Numbered from the stretch's first letter, positions 11,606 through 24,048 are shown. The stretch: DNA of 64,000 nt from Elephas maximus indicus (GCF_024166365.1 NC_064844.1:3618001-3682000); one strand, 5' to 3'. A program made the numbers and translations. The notes: generated by a model not told the origin, from the letters alone.

Positions 11606-13101
11606 ATTTCCTTACACAGTGCATCACACACAGCCTAATCATTGGGTTTATAGATAAAAGTATCTCTGAACTAGGAAAAGTAAGTCTTGTGGCCCGCCGA
11701 GACACCCGTGTTTAGTCTTGCATATGGCGGAATGAAAGTTTCTCAAAGTACCCCAAATTGAAACATTTTCATGAGTATGATTCTGGGATACAGAAAAATC
11801 TTTCATTAAAGACCTTTAGTAAAGACACTCAGACACTTACTAACAGATGTTATGAGGGGGAAAAATGGAATTTTATAATGAATGCAACTTAAATAAAAAA
11901 AAATTCTATTCTGTAAATGCAAAATGTTATTATAAGAGAACACTCATCCAGACACAGTTTTGTAAAATCTGGGTTTGGGGCACTACCCCAATTAGACAAC
12001 GCCCTTTCTTACCTGCATGACCAGAATCTTGAACTCTAAAGCACGGTTTGGCCTTACCCATGGACTGGTGGTAGAGGTGCCACCAAGCTCAGCCTTTTCT
12101 ACTCTAACAACCTGAGAATGCTCTTCATTCAATTAGGGCTCTGGCATCAAAGGGATTCATTAAAAAATAATTTTAACCTTTTGCTAATATTAATTTTCCT
12201 TTTTACTTTTTTTTTTCCACAGAAGATCTTATTGACTTCGGTTTTTCAAAGACTCTATCAGCTAAAAAAACTACATGCATTGAATCATGACCAATTTTAA
12301 ATATTTTTTGTAAATCAAATATATGTATATACATGTATATGTGTACACATGTATAGGTATACAAGCTCTTGTAATGGCCCAAAAATCAATGAGACATAAG
12401 AGCAAAAAGAAATAATTATTGTATCCATGAAAGTACATTCAAAGCTTTGAAAAGACTAGATCAAGCTGAGTTGCCCCCAGGCCACCACCACTAACGACAG
12501 ACAAACAACAAAAAAAACCTGAAAGATTCTGCTCTCCGATTTCCTCAGCACTGTCTGTAAGATTTCATTCCACATTAAAGAAAGTGAAGCTGAATACCAT
12601 AATGGCTGGATTATTAGCACACTTTACACAAAAAGAAGACTGTATAGAATCTCAATCACTGGAGCCATCCTCAAAGTTTTAAGTTAAAATAAAATTCTCC
12701 CTATATGTAGTATTATTTTTTTAGGACTCCTGATTTTACCAAACTTTTCCAAGTACTGCGTAACTACCAATCCCCCCGAGTTGGGTAAGAACACACTTAC
12801 TCTACATATACGCATAGCTATTTCTGTCTTCGGCACAGAACATGATAAGGAAATTGCAAGGTGCCATATTAACTTGGTTTCATTAAAGCCAAAAGCAAGA
12901 AGCTTGTCATTTAAGTCAGCCTAGGCGGCCTAATCCCAGGTAAACATACGATTTCAGTTAAGCTCTTTGAAATACTGTGACCCTCTCTACTACCTCTGAG
13001 ACCCTGTAGAATTCTGCTTCATGGCAATGGGGAACCTTCCAACTCGGACTTGACCGATGTAGCGTAAGCAAGGCACTACGGATAAACCTTACCCAGTTTT
13101 A
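11606..13101. other. Non-coding DNA, no feature recognised
   Basis: AT-rich sequence with a short alternating ATGTATAC-type stretch at about 12318-12362. No exon and no dated repeat could be recognised. Confidence 0.5.
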
Positions 13102-13302
13102 TAAAACCCACTGCCATAGAGTTGATTCCAACTCACAGCAACCCTATAGGACAGGGTAGAACTGCTCCATAGGGTTTCCAAGACTGTGAATCTTTAGGGA
13201 AGTAGACTGCCATATCTTCCTCCCAAGGAGCAGCTGGTGGTTTGGAACCCCCGACCCTTTTGTTAGCAGCTGAGCGCTTTAACCACTGCACCACCAGGGC
13301 TC
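13102..13302 (-). mobile_element. AfroSINE subfamily with ~45-bp internal insertion
   Basis: A minus-strand copy containing the extra block at about 13182-13230 ('gtgaatctttagggaagtag', then 'gccatatcttcctcccaagg') between the middle and the tRNA head. The same block occurs in the copy split at 61526-62150, so it marks a subfamily. The reversed head 'ccaccagggctct' ends the element. Confidence 0.92.
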
Positions 13303-13536
13303 TTTACAGAACAATTAACAGAAAATGATTGTATATAAACATGCTGTGAATATGTGTGTGTCCATCCCAGGTATCTTCTGACACCTCCTCCCAGGGGATT
13401 GGTAAGATCTCCCAGCCATAGGTAAATGTGCAGAGGCCAATCTCAATACCTGGTGAGCCCCAGGTGCCGTCCGGTTCTCATGCACTTTTCAGGACTGTAC
13501 TTCCTGGTGAGCTCAGGGCCTTCAAGTTAACATTTT

Positions 13537-13703
13537 GGCCTCCTGATGGCACAGTGGCTAAGAGATTGGCTGCTAACCAAAAGCCTGCCAGTCCGAATCC
13601 ACCAGCCACTTCTTGGAAACCCTATGAGGCAGTCCTACTCTGTCCTGTAGGGTCACTATGAGTCAGAATCCACTCAATGGTAATGGGCTTTCTTTTTTTT
13701 TTT
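13537..13703 (+). mobile_element. AfroSINE, full length
   Basis: Head 'cctcctgatggcacagtggc', middle 'gaaaccctatgaggcagtcc', and an end 'ggtaatgggctttc' running into a T-run. It lies about 235 bp from an oppositely oriented copy, so the pair could form an inverted-repeat hairpin in a transcript. Confidence 0.92.
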
Positions 13704-14723
13704 GGATGGGGGGTAGCTAAAACAGGATATATGACCAGCCAGGAAAGTATTTTTGGTTCATGCTCTTTTTGTTTGTTTTCTAAAGACAAGCTTCCAGGCC
13801 TTACCCCTGTTGAAATGAATTTCAAAAACGAATTCTCCAAGAGTGGGGTCTAGTTTCGTATTTTGTTTTACAGCCAGTTTCCAAAAATTGGAACTCACAG
13901 TTCTAAGAACAACATCTTGGCTGAATGTCCTCTCTGAGGTCTTGCTTTATTTCCAGGCTCACTCAATACAGAGATTGCACAAAGTAGGCAAGGGGAATTC
14001 AAGCAGAAGGGATAACATGAAAGAAGACACCAGAGCCAGCTTCCTCCCCCTCATCTCTGGCTTTGTCACCTGTTCCCATTCTCAGGTCTCACTGATCCTT
14101 CCCACCCAGCCCCAAGAAGCCCTTCACTCTACACTTGGAAAGAGCCTATCTGACATGGCCCAGCAGATTTTAGGGGAAATGTACACTTTGGGGACGGTAT
14201 GTTACTAGGGGAAAAAACAAAACAAAACAGAACTGTTTGACAGGAGCTAAAGAGCCCATTCTCCCTCAATGTTTTCTATTTCCTCTTAAAAAAAGAAAAA
14301 AAAAAAATCCTTGCCCATATGCCACAACCGCAGGACAAGTAACAAATCACCCGCATTTAGCAGACAAACACTGTGGCTGACACTCCAAGTGCTACACTCC
14401 CAGGAATAAAGAACTTCCCGGGAACCTGTGATTAATGAATGCATTCATTCCATGAGTCACTGACGCAGCAAAAATTTACGGAAAATCTATTCCATCCCTT
14501 AACAACTTCCTTCCTGTTGCATTTTTGCAGTCTCAGATTATTTTTTTGAATAATTATTGGAGTGGGCATGCTGGGATACATGGTGTTTTCTACACTCATT
14601 TGAATACTTTTTCTTTAATGGAGCATCTGAAGGTGCTGCTATTCCATGGAATAAGCTTTGGCAAATGCTGGTCCAGTCTGGGTGTCTGTCATTCATCTAA
14701 TCACCCACACCTCCCTAAAGATA
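13704..14723. other. Non-coding flank of the minisatellite
   Basis: No transposon is recognised. A 121-codon open frame (13843-14208) has no domain-like composition and is treated as chance. Short A-rich tracts lie at about 14205-14226 and 14287-14306. Confidence 0.5.
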
Positions 14724-15977
14724 GCTCACCTGTCCTGAGGAACTCGCTCCATGGCCAGACAGCACTGAGCCTCACTGTTGGAAGGTTGAGCTCACCTCTC
14801 CTGAGGAACTCGCTCCATGGCCAGACAGCACTGAGCCTCACTGTTGGAAGGTTGAGCTCACCTCTCCTGAGGAACTCGCTCCATGGCCAGACAGCACTGA
14901 GCCTCACTGTTGGAAGGTTGAGCTCACCTCTCCTGAGGAACTCGCTCCATGGCCAGACAGCACTGAGCCTCACTGTTGGAAGGTTGAGCTCACCTCTCCT
15001 GAGGAACTCGCTCCATGGCCAGACAGCACTGAGCCTCACTGTTGGAAGGTTGAGCTCACCTCTCCTGAGGAACTTGCTCCATGGCCAGACAGCACTGAGC
15101 CTCACTGTTCGAAGGTTGAGCTCACCTCTCCTGGGGAACTCGCTCCATGGCCAGACAGCACTGAGCCTCACTGTTGGAAGGTTGAGCTCACCTCTCCTGG
15201 GGAACTCGCTCCATGGCCAGACAGCACTGAGCCTCACTGTTGGAAGGTTGAGCTCACCTCTCCTGAGGAACTCGCTCCATGGCCAGACAGCACTGAGCCT
15301 CACTGTTCGAAGGTTGAGCTCACCTCTCCTGGGGAACTCGCTCCATGGCCAGACAGCACTGAGCCTCACTGTTGGAAGGTTGAGCTCACCTCTCCTGAGG
15401 AACTCGCTCCATGGCCAGACAGCACTGAGCCTCACTGTTGGAAGGTTGAGCTCACCTGTCCTGAGGAACTCGCTCCATGGCCAGACAGCACTGAGCCTCA
15501 CTGTTGGAAGGTTGAGCTCACCTCTCCTGAGGAACTCACTCCATGGCCAGACAGCACTGAGCCTCACTGTTGGAAGGTTGAGCTCACCTCTCCTGAGGAA
15601 CTCGCTCCATGGCCAGACAGCACTGAGCCTCACTGTTGGAAGGTTGAGCTCACCTCTCCTGGGGAACTCGCTCCATGGCCAGACAGCACTGAGCCTCACT
15701 GTTGGAAGGTTGAGCTCACCTCTCCTGAGGAACTCGCTCCATGACCAGACAGCACTGAGCCTCACTGTTGGAAGGTTGAGCTCACCTCTCCTGGGGAACT
15801 CGCTCCATGGCCAGACAGCACTGAGCCTCACTGTTGGAAGGTTGAGCTCACCTCTCCTGGGGAACTCGCTCTATGGCCAGACAGCACTGAGCCTCACTGT
15901 TGGAAGGTTGAGCTCACCTCTCCTGAGGAACTCGCTCCATGGCCAGACAGCACTGAGACTTACTGTTGGAAGGTTGC
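14724..15977. repeat. 66-bp minisatellite, 19 units
   Basis: About 1.25 kb of head-to-tail units, each containing 'ctcgctccatggccagacag' and 'cactgagcctcactgttgga'. I count 19 units with only a few point variants each and no length variants. Since 66 is divisible by three, any frame without a stop in the unit stays open. The + strand frame 14525-15985 repeats the 22-residue period LSSPLLRNSLHGQTALSLTV plus GR, and the minus strand is open as well (14701-15831). Variant sites include agg/ggg (Arg/Gly), ttg/ttc before GAAGG, and ctc/gtc (Leu/Val), spread unevenly over the units. No similarity to a known protein repeat is recognised, and I treat the open frames as a by-product of unit length. 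Confidence 0.97.
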
Positions 15978-15989
15978 TATTGTAGGTAG

Positions 15990-16075
15990 TTTGGTTGTAT
16001 TATTATTAGCAGTGGTAATACTAATAATACTAATACTATTAGTAATAGTACTAATACTAGTACTACTAGTAACAA
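15990..16075. repeat. Degenerate TAA/TAC simple repeat
   Basis: A low-complexity run of TATTA, AATACTAAT and TACTAGTA words directly after the minisatellite. It is partly self-complementary (actagtactactagt). Confidence 0.85.
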
Positions 16076-17009
16076 GAATTTTGGGCCAAAATATGACACT
16101 TTAAATCATCCTCTCCCCTGTCCTAGTTCTGCCTCCTAGAGAACCTTGCTGAATTAATAAAAAGCACGGTTTGGTATAGACTTATCATGGAAAGAAGTGG
16201 TACATAAATTAGACGTACTGGCACAGTGAAGAAACCAGATATCTCACATTCAAAGCAAAATCAACACACTATTCCTCTTTATATTAGGACATTCAAAACT
16301 GCATCATTTGTTTTCTTCTTGTTGTTTTTAAATGAGGCAGTTAAGGCCCTTTAGCGGGGTTATGTGTGAGGATGGCAGACCAAGGTTTGGCCACTACTTC
16401 CTGGGAGCTGAGAATTTGTTTTCTCTAAGCTGAAGGTGAGTGGCCTTGGTCTCTGTCTAGCTGTAAAGATTGATCTCTAAGAACCTAAGAGACAGCTTTG
16501 CATCCTGTTTCCTGAGAAGAAGCCATGCCTTTGCACTTGGTCTAACAAACAGACCCTTCCAACGAATTTGTCAACATCACTGGAATGAAGCACAAGCTGG
16601 TACCTTTGCTTGCGGACTTGAACTTAGCTCTGGACACGAAGGCTAGTTAGTACTGAAGGCCAGAGAATGCAACTTGCAACTTGTAGTCCTCACTGGCCAA
16701 ATGGAATTTAAATTTTTTTTTTTTTTTTTTTGGTGAATATTCCCAGGAAAAAGAAAAAGGGCAGCCTGGTTTCGCAGCCTTCATCAACATCCACTCCTGA
16801 ATCACCCCAGTTTTTTCCTCCCTTAATAATCAAATAATTCTCTGGCCTTTTATGATTTTGCTATCTATATCTTTTTGGCTTTCTAACAAACACCACGATT
16901 TTTGTTCTACGTATGTTCTGCAATAGTAGATTCTGTCTTATCCTCACAAAACATATTAAGCTTAATAAATATATTTATGAGAATTACTTTGTATAGTCCT
17001 TATGCGATC

Positions 17010-17345
17010 AGCCATGCTGGGTATGATGGCCCAAGACGATGAAAACCCATTGACTTTTTGTAGCAAATTAGTCTACCACCTAATCGGTGAACCCTGCTAA
17101 GCTTTTGAATTATGACGAGAACCAGCAGCTCAGTTAGAACACTCAAATGAATTATATCAATTCATAAACTTGTTCATGTCCAGATTTCATTAGCCACACA
17201 TTAACAGCATTTTATGTTTATTACTGCTCTGCCATAATCTATAAATAACTGAAATGCTAATCATAGTGTTCTGCCGGGCATCATCATTTAATCATAAAGA
17301 GATACATTATTATAAACTATAATAGATAATAACAAGTCTGGGTCA
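17010..17345. promoter_or_regulatory. Candidate conserved non-coding element
   Basis: AT-rich sequence packed with TAAT/ATTA words (gctaatcat, catttaatcataaa), a MEF2-like 'ctataaataa', and short alternating blocks typical of vertebrate developmental enhancers. The call rests on motif density and lack of repeats. Conservation itself cannot be seen from one sequence. Confidence 0.35.
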
Positions 17346-18399
17346 ATGGCCGCATATTAAAAGATCACAATTATATCCTATAAGGGTATGTACCTCGTAC
17401 ATTTGGTGACACGCAGGTCCGTATCTAATCACTTGCAAATGTTTCCCCTCTGACATACTTAGAGTACAAGGTGACACAATTAAGAAAATATGCTTGTAAA
17501 ACAGTACAATCCTTGCACATCAAAGTAAACAGAGAACAATTAATAGCGGGGAGAATGCGTTTTCTTGCCAACGACAATTCAATTAACTCTTTATTGGGGA
17601 ATTTGTTTTTCAGCTAAAAGGGAATTTATTTCCTAATATCTGGGAGAACCAAAATTAGAGAGAAAGAGAGAGAGGTGCAGCTTATCAAAGTGTAACCTCA
17701 GAAGCTATTAAATAAAAGCCAAATTCAGTTACAATTGAGTTAAAATTGTAAAACCAAGCCTAATGATTGATGAGATCTTCTCCAAGTCCTATGAATGCAT
17801 TATTGCACATGGTAACATAGTAACCTTATATTACACTGTAAAATAATTTCACCTAAGAATATTCACACTTCCTTTCCAGAGGCTGTAACTTTCCAACTCG
17901 GCCAAGCGACCGATTTCAAATGGCGTTGCTGTGTGGCTCACTCTTCGATGTTGCTGTCACTGCCGGGTTTTGACTAGCTGGTGACAGAAAGCTGACCAAG
18001 TTTGGATACTGATTTCACAAGATGGTGGGGTCGTTACCTTTGCAGCTTATGTGGCCCCCCTGTTTTTGCTTCAGGAAAACATCCTGATGAAATATCAGCT
18101 GCTACACAGATAATTTCTAAAACAGATTATCCGCTGAAAGAGTTCTGAACGAGGAACGAGGCTGACCCAGAGTCCAGGAATTAATGACAGATTATTAAGC
18201 TAAGGTATTTTATATGGGGAATTAGACCCTCATTTAAAGCTTGGGTTGAACAGGGCAAGAGAGGGAGCCTGTCGTCGCAAGCATTTGCACCTCAGAGCCC
18301 AGGGTGAATCGAGGAAGATAAAGAAAGGGACGTATAAGACACTATGGAAACCAACCTCTGGGGACTTAATATTCTGATCAGCTCACCTCCGAACATCTG

Positions 18400-18690
18400 G
18401 CTCTTAAATGTTCAAGCACAAAAACAAGAGAGCTAATGAAAGCGGCACATATTATCTCTCCCGTCAATGTACCTCACAAACACCTGCTAAAATTAAAACA
18501 AATTGAATCTTGATTGCTGATTAAGTACTCCTTCTTTAGCGAGATATTCTGTCATTATTTGCCCCGGCGCACAATGCATAAACTGATGAACGGCGAGTGG
18601 TGGGCTGCAGCGGCAAAGGTGGAAAAAGGCGATTCAAAGTAGACGAATATAAATGGTAGTCGATTAACTTTGCCTACCCTCGCCCTGTAA
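18400..18690. promoter_or_regulatory. Candidate conserved non-coding element
   Basis: Contains a forkhead-like acaaaca next to an E-box cacctgc (about 18477-18486), an OTX/PITX-like gattaag, and more CpG dinucleotides (cccggcgcac, cggcgagtgg) than the surrounding sequence. CpG retention in an AT-rich background suggests an unmethylated or constrained element. Evidence is compositional only. Confidence 0.35.
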
Positions 18691-20111
18691 AAACATAAAA
18701 ATAAAAAGTGAGTATTCACCCCGCCCCCAACCCAAGCGTTACAGTGGAAAACGGCATTTAAAACAGAAAGGTGAGAGACTATAGGTCATGCTTGGTCCTC
18801 CTCCCCTCGGCAAAGTTCCTTGTCAGGCAGGCCTTGCTGCATTTCCACTGGCTCTCCGTCGCCTGGTGCCTGGCCTTAGGAAGAGCTCCTGACCTAGACT
18901 GCTGACGGCTGTGTACACGTTTTCTTAGCTGCTACATATGCTCCTTTTATTATTTCTTTGAATTTGCAAATATTTCCAGACGCAGGCCGGTAATACCAAA
19001 AACAGAGCCGTCCAAGATCCATACCTGAAACAAATGCTTGGACTGTGGTTAAAAAAGAAATAAAAAGGTTACATGTTTTACTGCCAATAAACCAAGAGGC
19101 TATTCGGTGTGTACACTTGAGTTAGAAGGAAAATACCCAACCCAGTTTTCATCACACGTATATAAATACCTTCCTGTGTGGACTCTGATGACAGCTGTGT
19201 GGCTAATCTACCATGTTAACTTCATTTGAGAAATCGTGGTTTTGTTCAAACTTTATTAGCTAAACTAGAATTGATCCTGATAAGTTTTAACTCAATATTT
19301 TACCTGCTTCAAGTAGATTTCCAGAATTCGTACAACTCAACAGCTTCGCTGGATTTGCAAAACGCTCGCATAAATTCCCTGTTAAAATAATCAACCTGTA
19401 TTTGTTTCAGTGTCTTTGGATTAAAAAAAAAGAGGGGTGGGAGTGAGAGAGAAATAACAGCGTGTAAATCCTTTTTAACACCACAACCTATACAACCTGG
19501 CTTTGAGCTGTTGTTTTTTTTGACTGACACAGTAAGGTCACACCAGTACATGTGTCTGGCATATGCATTTCATCATTGGTGACTACACGCCATACAAAAA
19601 GTAGCCTCGGAGTGAGAGGTTACTTCCAGATCTCGTACAGGGCATTAAAACAAAGGGAAAGAAATGTCCATGAATCACTTATTGTTCCTTGACTCTTCTT
19701 TTTTTTTTTTTTCCTTATTACATTCTAAATTATTTAAATATACTATTAGGCATCATATTGGAAAAAACAGATGTTTTCTAATTATGAACTGATTTTACAG
19801 TGTGATGGTGTCACATATTTAAATTACAAATACACATTTTTAGCATTCCAGCTGTGCTTTACAAGAGTTTAATTTGCTTCTTCTGATATGTCACATTGCA
19901 CCTGCCTTTTTAAAACTCCTATAAATGTAAAACATTACTCAAACACAATTATTAAGACATGTTGAAGAATTCTAAAGATTCTGAACAGCTTATAGAAGAT
20001 GAATTTTATATAAAGATTCAATAATGAATCTACCCAATGTGTATTCCGAGTAACATTTACAAATATTTTCAGAGGCCTATGAATTTGCACTGCTGATTGG
20101 TGTATGGATAT

Positions 20112-20271
20112 GTGGAAACCCTGGTGGCGCAGTGGGTAAGCGCTACGGCTGCTAACCAAAAGGTCGGCAGTTCGAATCCACCAGGTGCTCCTTGGAAACT
20201 CTGTGGGGCAGTTCTACTCTGTCCTCTAGGGTCGCTATGGGTCGGAATCGACTCGACGGCAACGGGTTTTA
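20112..20271 (+). mobile_element. AfroSINE, near-consensus young copy
   Basis: It preserves almost every CpG of the family: 'cctggtggcgcagtgggtaa', 'aggtcggcagttcgaatcca', 'gtcggaatcgactcgacggc'. It is flanked by tatggatat at 20103-20111 and 20272-20280. It is the least decayed SINE in the window and sits at the edge of the transposon-free block. Confidence 0.97.
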
Positions 20272-22968
20272 TATGGATATATGGTAGCAGAGAGAATCCG
20301 ATTTTTCTTTTATAACATCTTTCATAGTAACTATGTCTTGAAGCACAATCATTCCAACTTGAGTTTACAATACCTGCTGTGTATTCCCAAAACATGAAAA
20401 TAAAAATTCAGCATCAATTAACAACTTAAAGAGGGCTTTTATGAGGAGACAGTAAGAAGAAATTTTGCCCCATGTGTGAGCATTAAATCACCATTCCTTT
20501 TCTTTTTAAGGCTAAATACAAGACATAACCAGACTGATCAACCGTTTCAGGAAAAAAAAATTGAAAATATAAATTAATGAGTTATCCTACAAAATCAATA
20601 ACCAAAGAGTCAAAGTGACAGACCTATTTTTGCTAGATAGCCTTTGCTTCACTGTGTTGTGTGGCTGGGAGCACCTGAGTCCTGTGGGCAACCCTGGGTC
20701 CCCATAAAGTCCAACAGCATCACAGGGTTTAAATTGTCACGCTCTGAGTGTTAAAACAAATGAATCCCCATACATATGTGAATAAAGAGATATTCGTAGG
20801 CACACACACAAAAAACTTAAAACAAAAAAAACCCTCAACATACTGTGCTTTTTAAAAATGGCAATAGACTATATGCTTTATTTCTGGAATTCACAGACAT
20901 ATTTTAAACATTAAAATAAACTCGAGAAACATGCACCTTATACAAAAGGAGTATTTCTTTTATACTGCTATACTTACTCAAAACGTATTTATTTCTCTGT
21001 ATGCTCCCTGGAAACAACAGTTATTGTTTCAGAAATGTATATTCATATTAAAAGTCATATTAAAAATATTAAATGTAGACTCCTATTGAAAGTCACTCCA
21101 AGGGAGGAGCTCAAGAGGAAATAACCAGATAACATTTTTTTCAATCAATCTTGTTTCAAAAAAGGAAAAAGAAGCAGCTTTTCCTCAACACTGTTTTGAA
21201 GACCTGACATGTTTAAATGATAGTATGAGGCAGGTTTTTGTTTTGTTCTGTTTTGTTTTTTCCCCTCTCTTTTTCTATTTTCACACTAATGGCTGAAAAT
21301 AAGCCATTTATAACACTTTGAAATTTTAATATGGCTAAATGATTTATTTCTGTAAAAACTGACTTCAGCCTTCTCAGAATAAAATATTTAAGACAAAAGC
21401 AATAAGAATGTGTGCGGTTTCAGGGCTGGAATCCCACCTTTCTCCCACCTCGGTGAGAGTGGATAACAGAATGGTGAATGGACTTTTTTTTTAAAGAGAA
21501 GCCTGAAGATTAAATGAGGATGGTAAAAGTATTACGGTAATAAATTTTACTACCAAACAAATAAAATCACATTGTAAAACCTTTCCCAAAAACAGGCCTT
21601 AACTACAACCATAATCATATACAAAAACCTAAAAAGGAAATTTTTTTATCTGTTAAAGTATGAACAAGCTAATTCAGAATAAACGAGAGGGTATTTGGAA
21701 CTATAAAGTGTTCAGCCAGCTCTCTTATGGAACAAAGACCTTACTTTAATCATTAGATTATTGACTGCAAAGCAAAATGGCTCTGCCAAACACAGAACTT
21801 TCAAAACGAAAAGTCCTATTTTCCAGAGGCCTTCTTGGTATGTCATGGTCAGAGTTGGCCTGTCTTGGGCACATTTCTTTTCTTGAGTCTCCCTGCCCAT
21901 CCATCTTGCTATCGGGCTCAGCGTTCTGGGTAAGTCCCGAGCAATCCTTCTAGTTTTTGATGGCCTTCAAGCTCATCTCAACCCCACGAACTCCCAGGAG
22001 TCACCTGCGTGAGCAGAACAGGTAAACTGAGAGTGAAGCTACCCTTGGCCCTGCCCCTCTGTTTGCCAACCCTTACTTATGCACCACTCTCAAAATCTCC
22101 CTCCTGGTTCTGGATTTGGCTTCATGATCCCCATCATTCAAGCATGACCTGTCTCAATGTTGGAAAGCACTAAGGTGTCTCTGGAATTCTACCCAGCTGG
22201 TAGTCCATGGAATGAAATGCAGGAGACTCAGCTATAGTCCCAACTGTGCTTTGCAAAGGAGCCCTAGATGAAGGATGTACAACAGCGGGCAAAATTTAAT
22301 TACATCGGAAGCTAACAAGCGACACCACGTTCAGTCTGCCATGACGTGATAGTGACAGTCCTCGATCCAAGCAGGACAGTCCCCTGCAATTGCTGAAGCA
22401 GCTGCTCTACTCTGAAAAGAGACAAAAATGTGAATACAAAAACTGCACGCGTGAATGAGAGACACCTTTAAAAAGGACTCCCCCCTAGACATTCACAACT
22501 TGGGAGTATAAAGACACTTTTCCTGAAATGTTATTCTCAACACACAGCTGAGAACTCGAAGAGCAGGTTATTTAAATAAGTTAATAAACAGGATTGCAGA
22601 GATCTTCTAAATATCATCAGTAGACCCAAACTCCCAGATCCTCTGGTTAATAATACGCCTTGTCAATTCCCCTTTATTCAATTCTTGTATTCGTCGTGTG
22701 TGATACGTCCTCGAGATTCTCTAACACGAATACAGAAACTGGATCCAATATTCTCCTGTGAATGACGGCAAGGCCACCACCACTGAACCTCGGAGAAGCC
22801 CTGGGCAGATCCTCTATTAACTAGCGATGCCGCAATCACTGCTTCCTGACTTATCTCCGGCCTGGGTGGTCCTTCTCTTCGTGATCAGGCCATACATCTG
22901 TGGTACAACGGGCCTCGTACAGGAGCAGCAAGTTCACACTTCTCTTTCCACTCTTAAATATAGAAAGC
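20272..22968. other. Non-coding DNA, no transposon recognised
   Basis: AT-rich, mostly unique-looking sequence with short A- and T-runs. No exon could be supported. It extends the SINE-poor zone on the right side of the near-consensus copy. Confidence 0.5.
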
Positions 22969-23030
22969 ATAATCAAAAGTGACTATATATGTGTGTGTGT
23001 GTGTGTGTGTATACAGTCACTTTTGATCAT
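22969..23030. repeat. (GT)n tract between 16-bp inverted arms
   Basis: Arms 22969-22984 and 23015-23030 are reverse complements at 15 of 16 positions (aatcaaaagtgact against agtcacttttgatcat). The 30-bp interior is TATATAT followed by (GT)10 and ATAC. The unit could extrude as a hairpin. Confidence 0.9.
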
Positions 23031-23042
23031 AAATATATAAAT

Positions 23043-23192
23043 GGAGCCCTGGTGGCACAGTGGTTAAAAGCTTGGCTGCTAACCAAAAGTTCCACGGTTC
23101 AAATCTAGCAACCAATGGGGCAGTTCTACTTTGCCCTATAGGGTTGCTATGAGTTGGAATGAACTCGACAGCAGCAAGTTTGGTTTGGGTTA
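23043..23192 (+). mobile_element. AfroSINE with internal deletion
   Basis: The head 'ggagccctggtggcacagtg' is intact. About 20 bp around 'ccgctccttggaaacccta' are replaced by 'agcaaccaa'. The tail ends 'gacagcagcaagtttggttt'. It lies 12 bp from the (GT)n hairpin. Confidence 0.93.
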
Positions 23193-23756
23193 TATATTTA
23201 CTTGTAAATCACCTGATACACACCAGAAAAAATGTCCTATGATCATAGACTATGCGGAGCACTGAGACTAGCCAGGAAAGAGGAGAAAAGAAAGTTGGGG
23301 ATTTCTACTCATCTCTACACCTGTTTCCGGCAACATGGAGGCACTTGCTGACCGTAAAACTAGGAACTGAGTAGGAGCTGCTTTATGAGATCGCCAGGGT
23401 AAATCCATCTTCACTGAGACACACTCGCCCCCAATCCCTATCAGTCCCTCTTGTTCTATATTGTTTTACAGGCCAAACGTTCAGTAAAGCGTCATAAGTA
23501 CAGGTGGAAAAGGCAGTGACACACTGAATCTGAGACAGGCATGTCTGCATCCAGAAGCGCCCTGAAAGACATGCAGTTTGGACACTGGTGATTTTTATTC
23601 TGGAATGAGAAAATTCAAATGATGCTTCAATTACTCAAAGTGAGATGACCAAAACAGAACAGAAAATTTCTCGCCAGTTCCAAAGAATAGCACTAGGTGA
23701 CTACTTGACACTGACCATTTGGCCATCGGCTTAAGATTTGGAAAAAAATTCAGTTG

Positions 23757-24048
23757 TACACACAGGCACACATACACACACACACAGAGGCACCCACACA
23801 TGCACATATGCACACACACGTGTGCAGACAGAAGCATGCACACACAGGAAGGCGACAGATGCCATGTGATGACTGTCAACTTGCCAAGGAATGAAGGACT
23901 TCCCTACGCTGCTGACAACGAAGGAAATCGAGAGGGTTGAGGCTGTGATTTGTCCTTTTATGCACCAGAATTGTGAGGAAATAAGCTTCTGTTTTGTAAA
24001 GCCACCGCTTATGGTATTTACGTTACAGAGGCACTAGGTAACTAAGAA
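23757..24048 (+). mobile_element. MLT1-type MaLR LTR, 3' part, with CA expansion
   Basis: The last part matches the 3' end of MLT1-class LTRs: 'tgccatgtgatgactg', 'cttgccaaggaatg', then 'aattgtgaggaaataagctt' and 'taaagccaccgcttatggta'. The CA-rich stretch at 23757-23835 sits where these LTRs carry a short native CA run, so it probably grew from it. Non-coding remnant. Confidence 0.65.

Larger units (their letters stand above)
16080..20111. other. Transposon-free block, about 4 kb
   Basis: No AfroSINE, RTE, L1, MIR, L2 or LTR piece could be recognised across this stretch, whereas the rest of the window averages about one element per kilobase. Homopolymer runs (16710-16731, 19699-19712) are the only simple sequence. 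The absence of repeats together with AT-rich text full of homeodomain-type words suggests selection against insertion. No exon with splice sites could be supported. Confidence 0.6.

Noticed and set aside
14724..15977. CRISPR-like array
   Set aside because: The units are directly adjacent with no variable spacers, and the genome is mammalian.
14525..15985. 486-codon + strand open frame as a repetitive protein gene
   Set aside because: The frame is produced by a 66-bp unit divisible by three, and the opposite strand is open as well. No signal for initiation, splicing or a known domain is visible.
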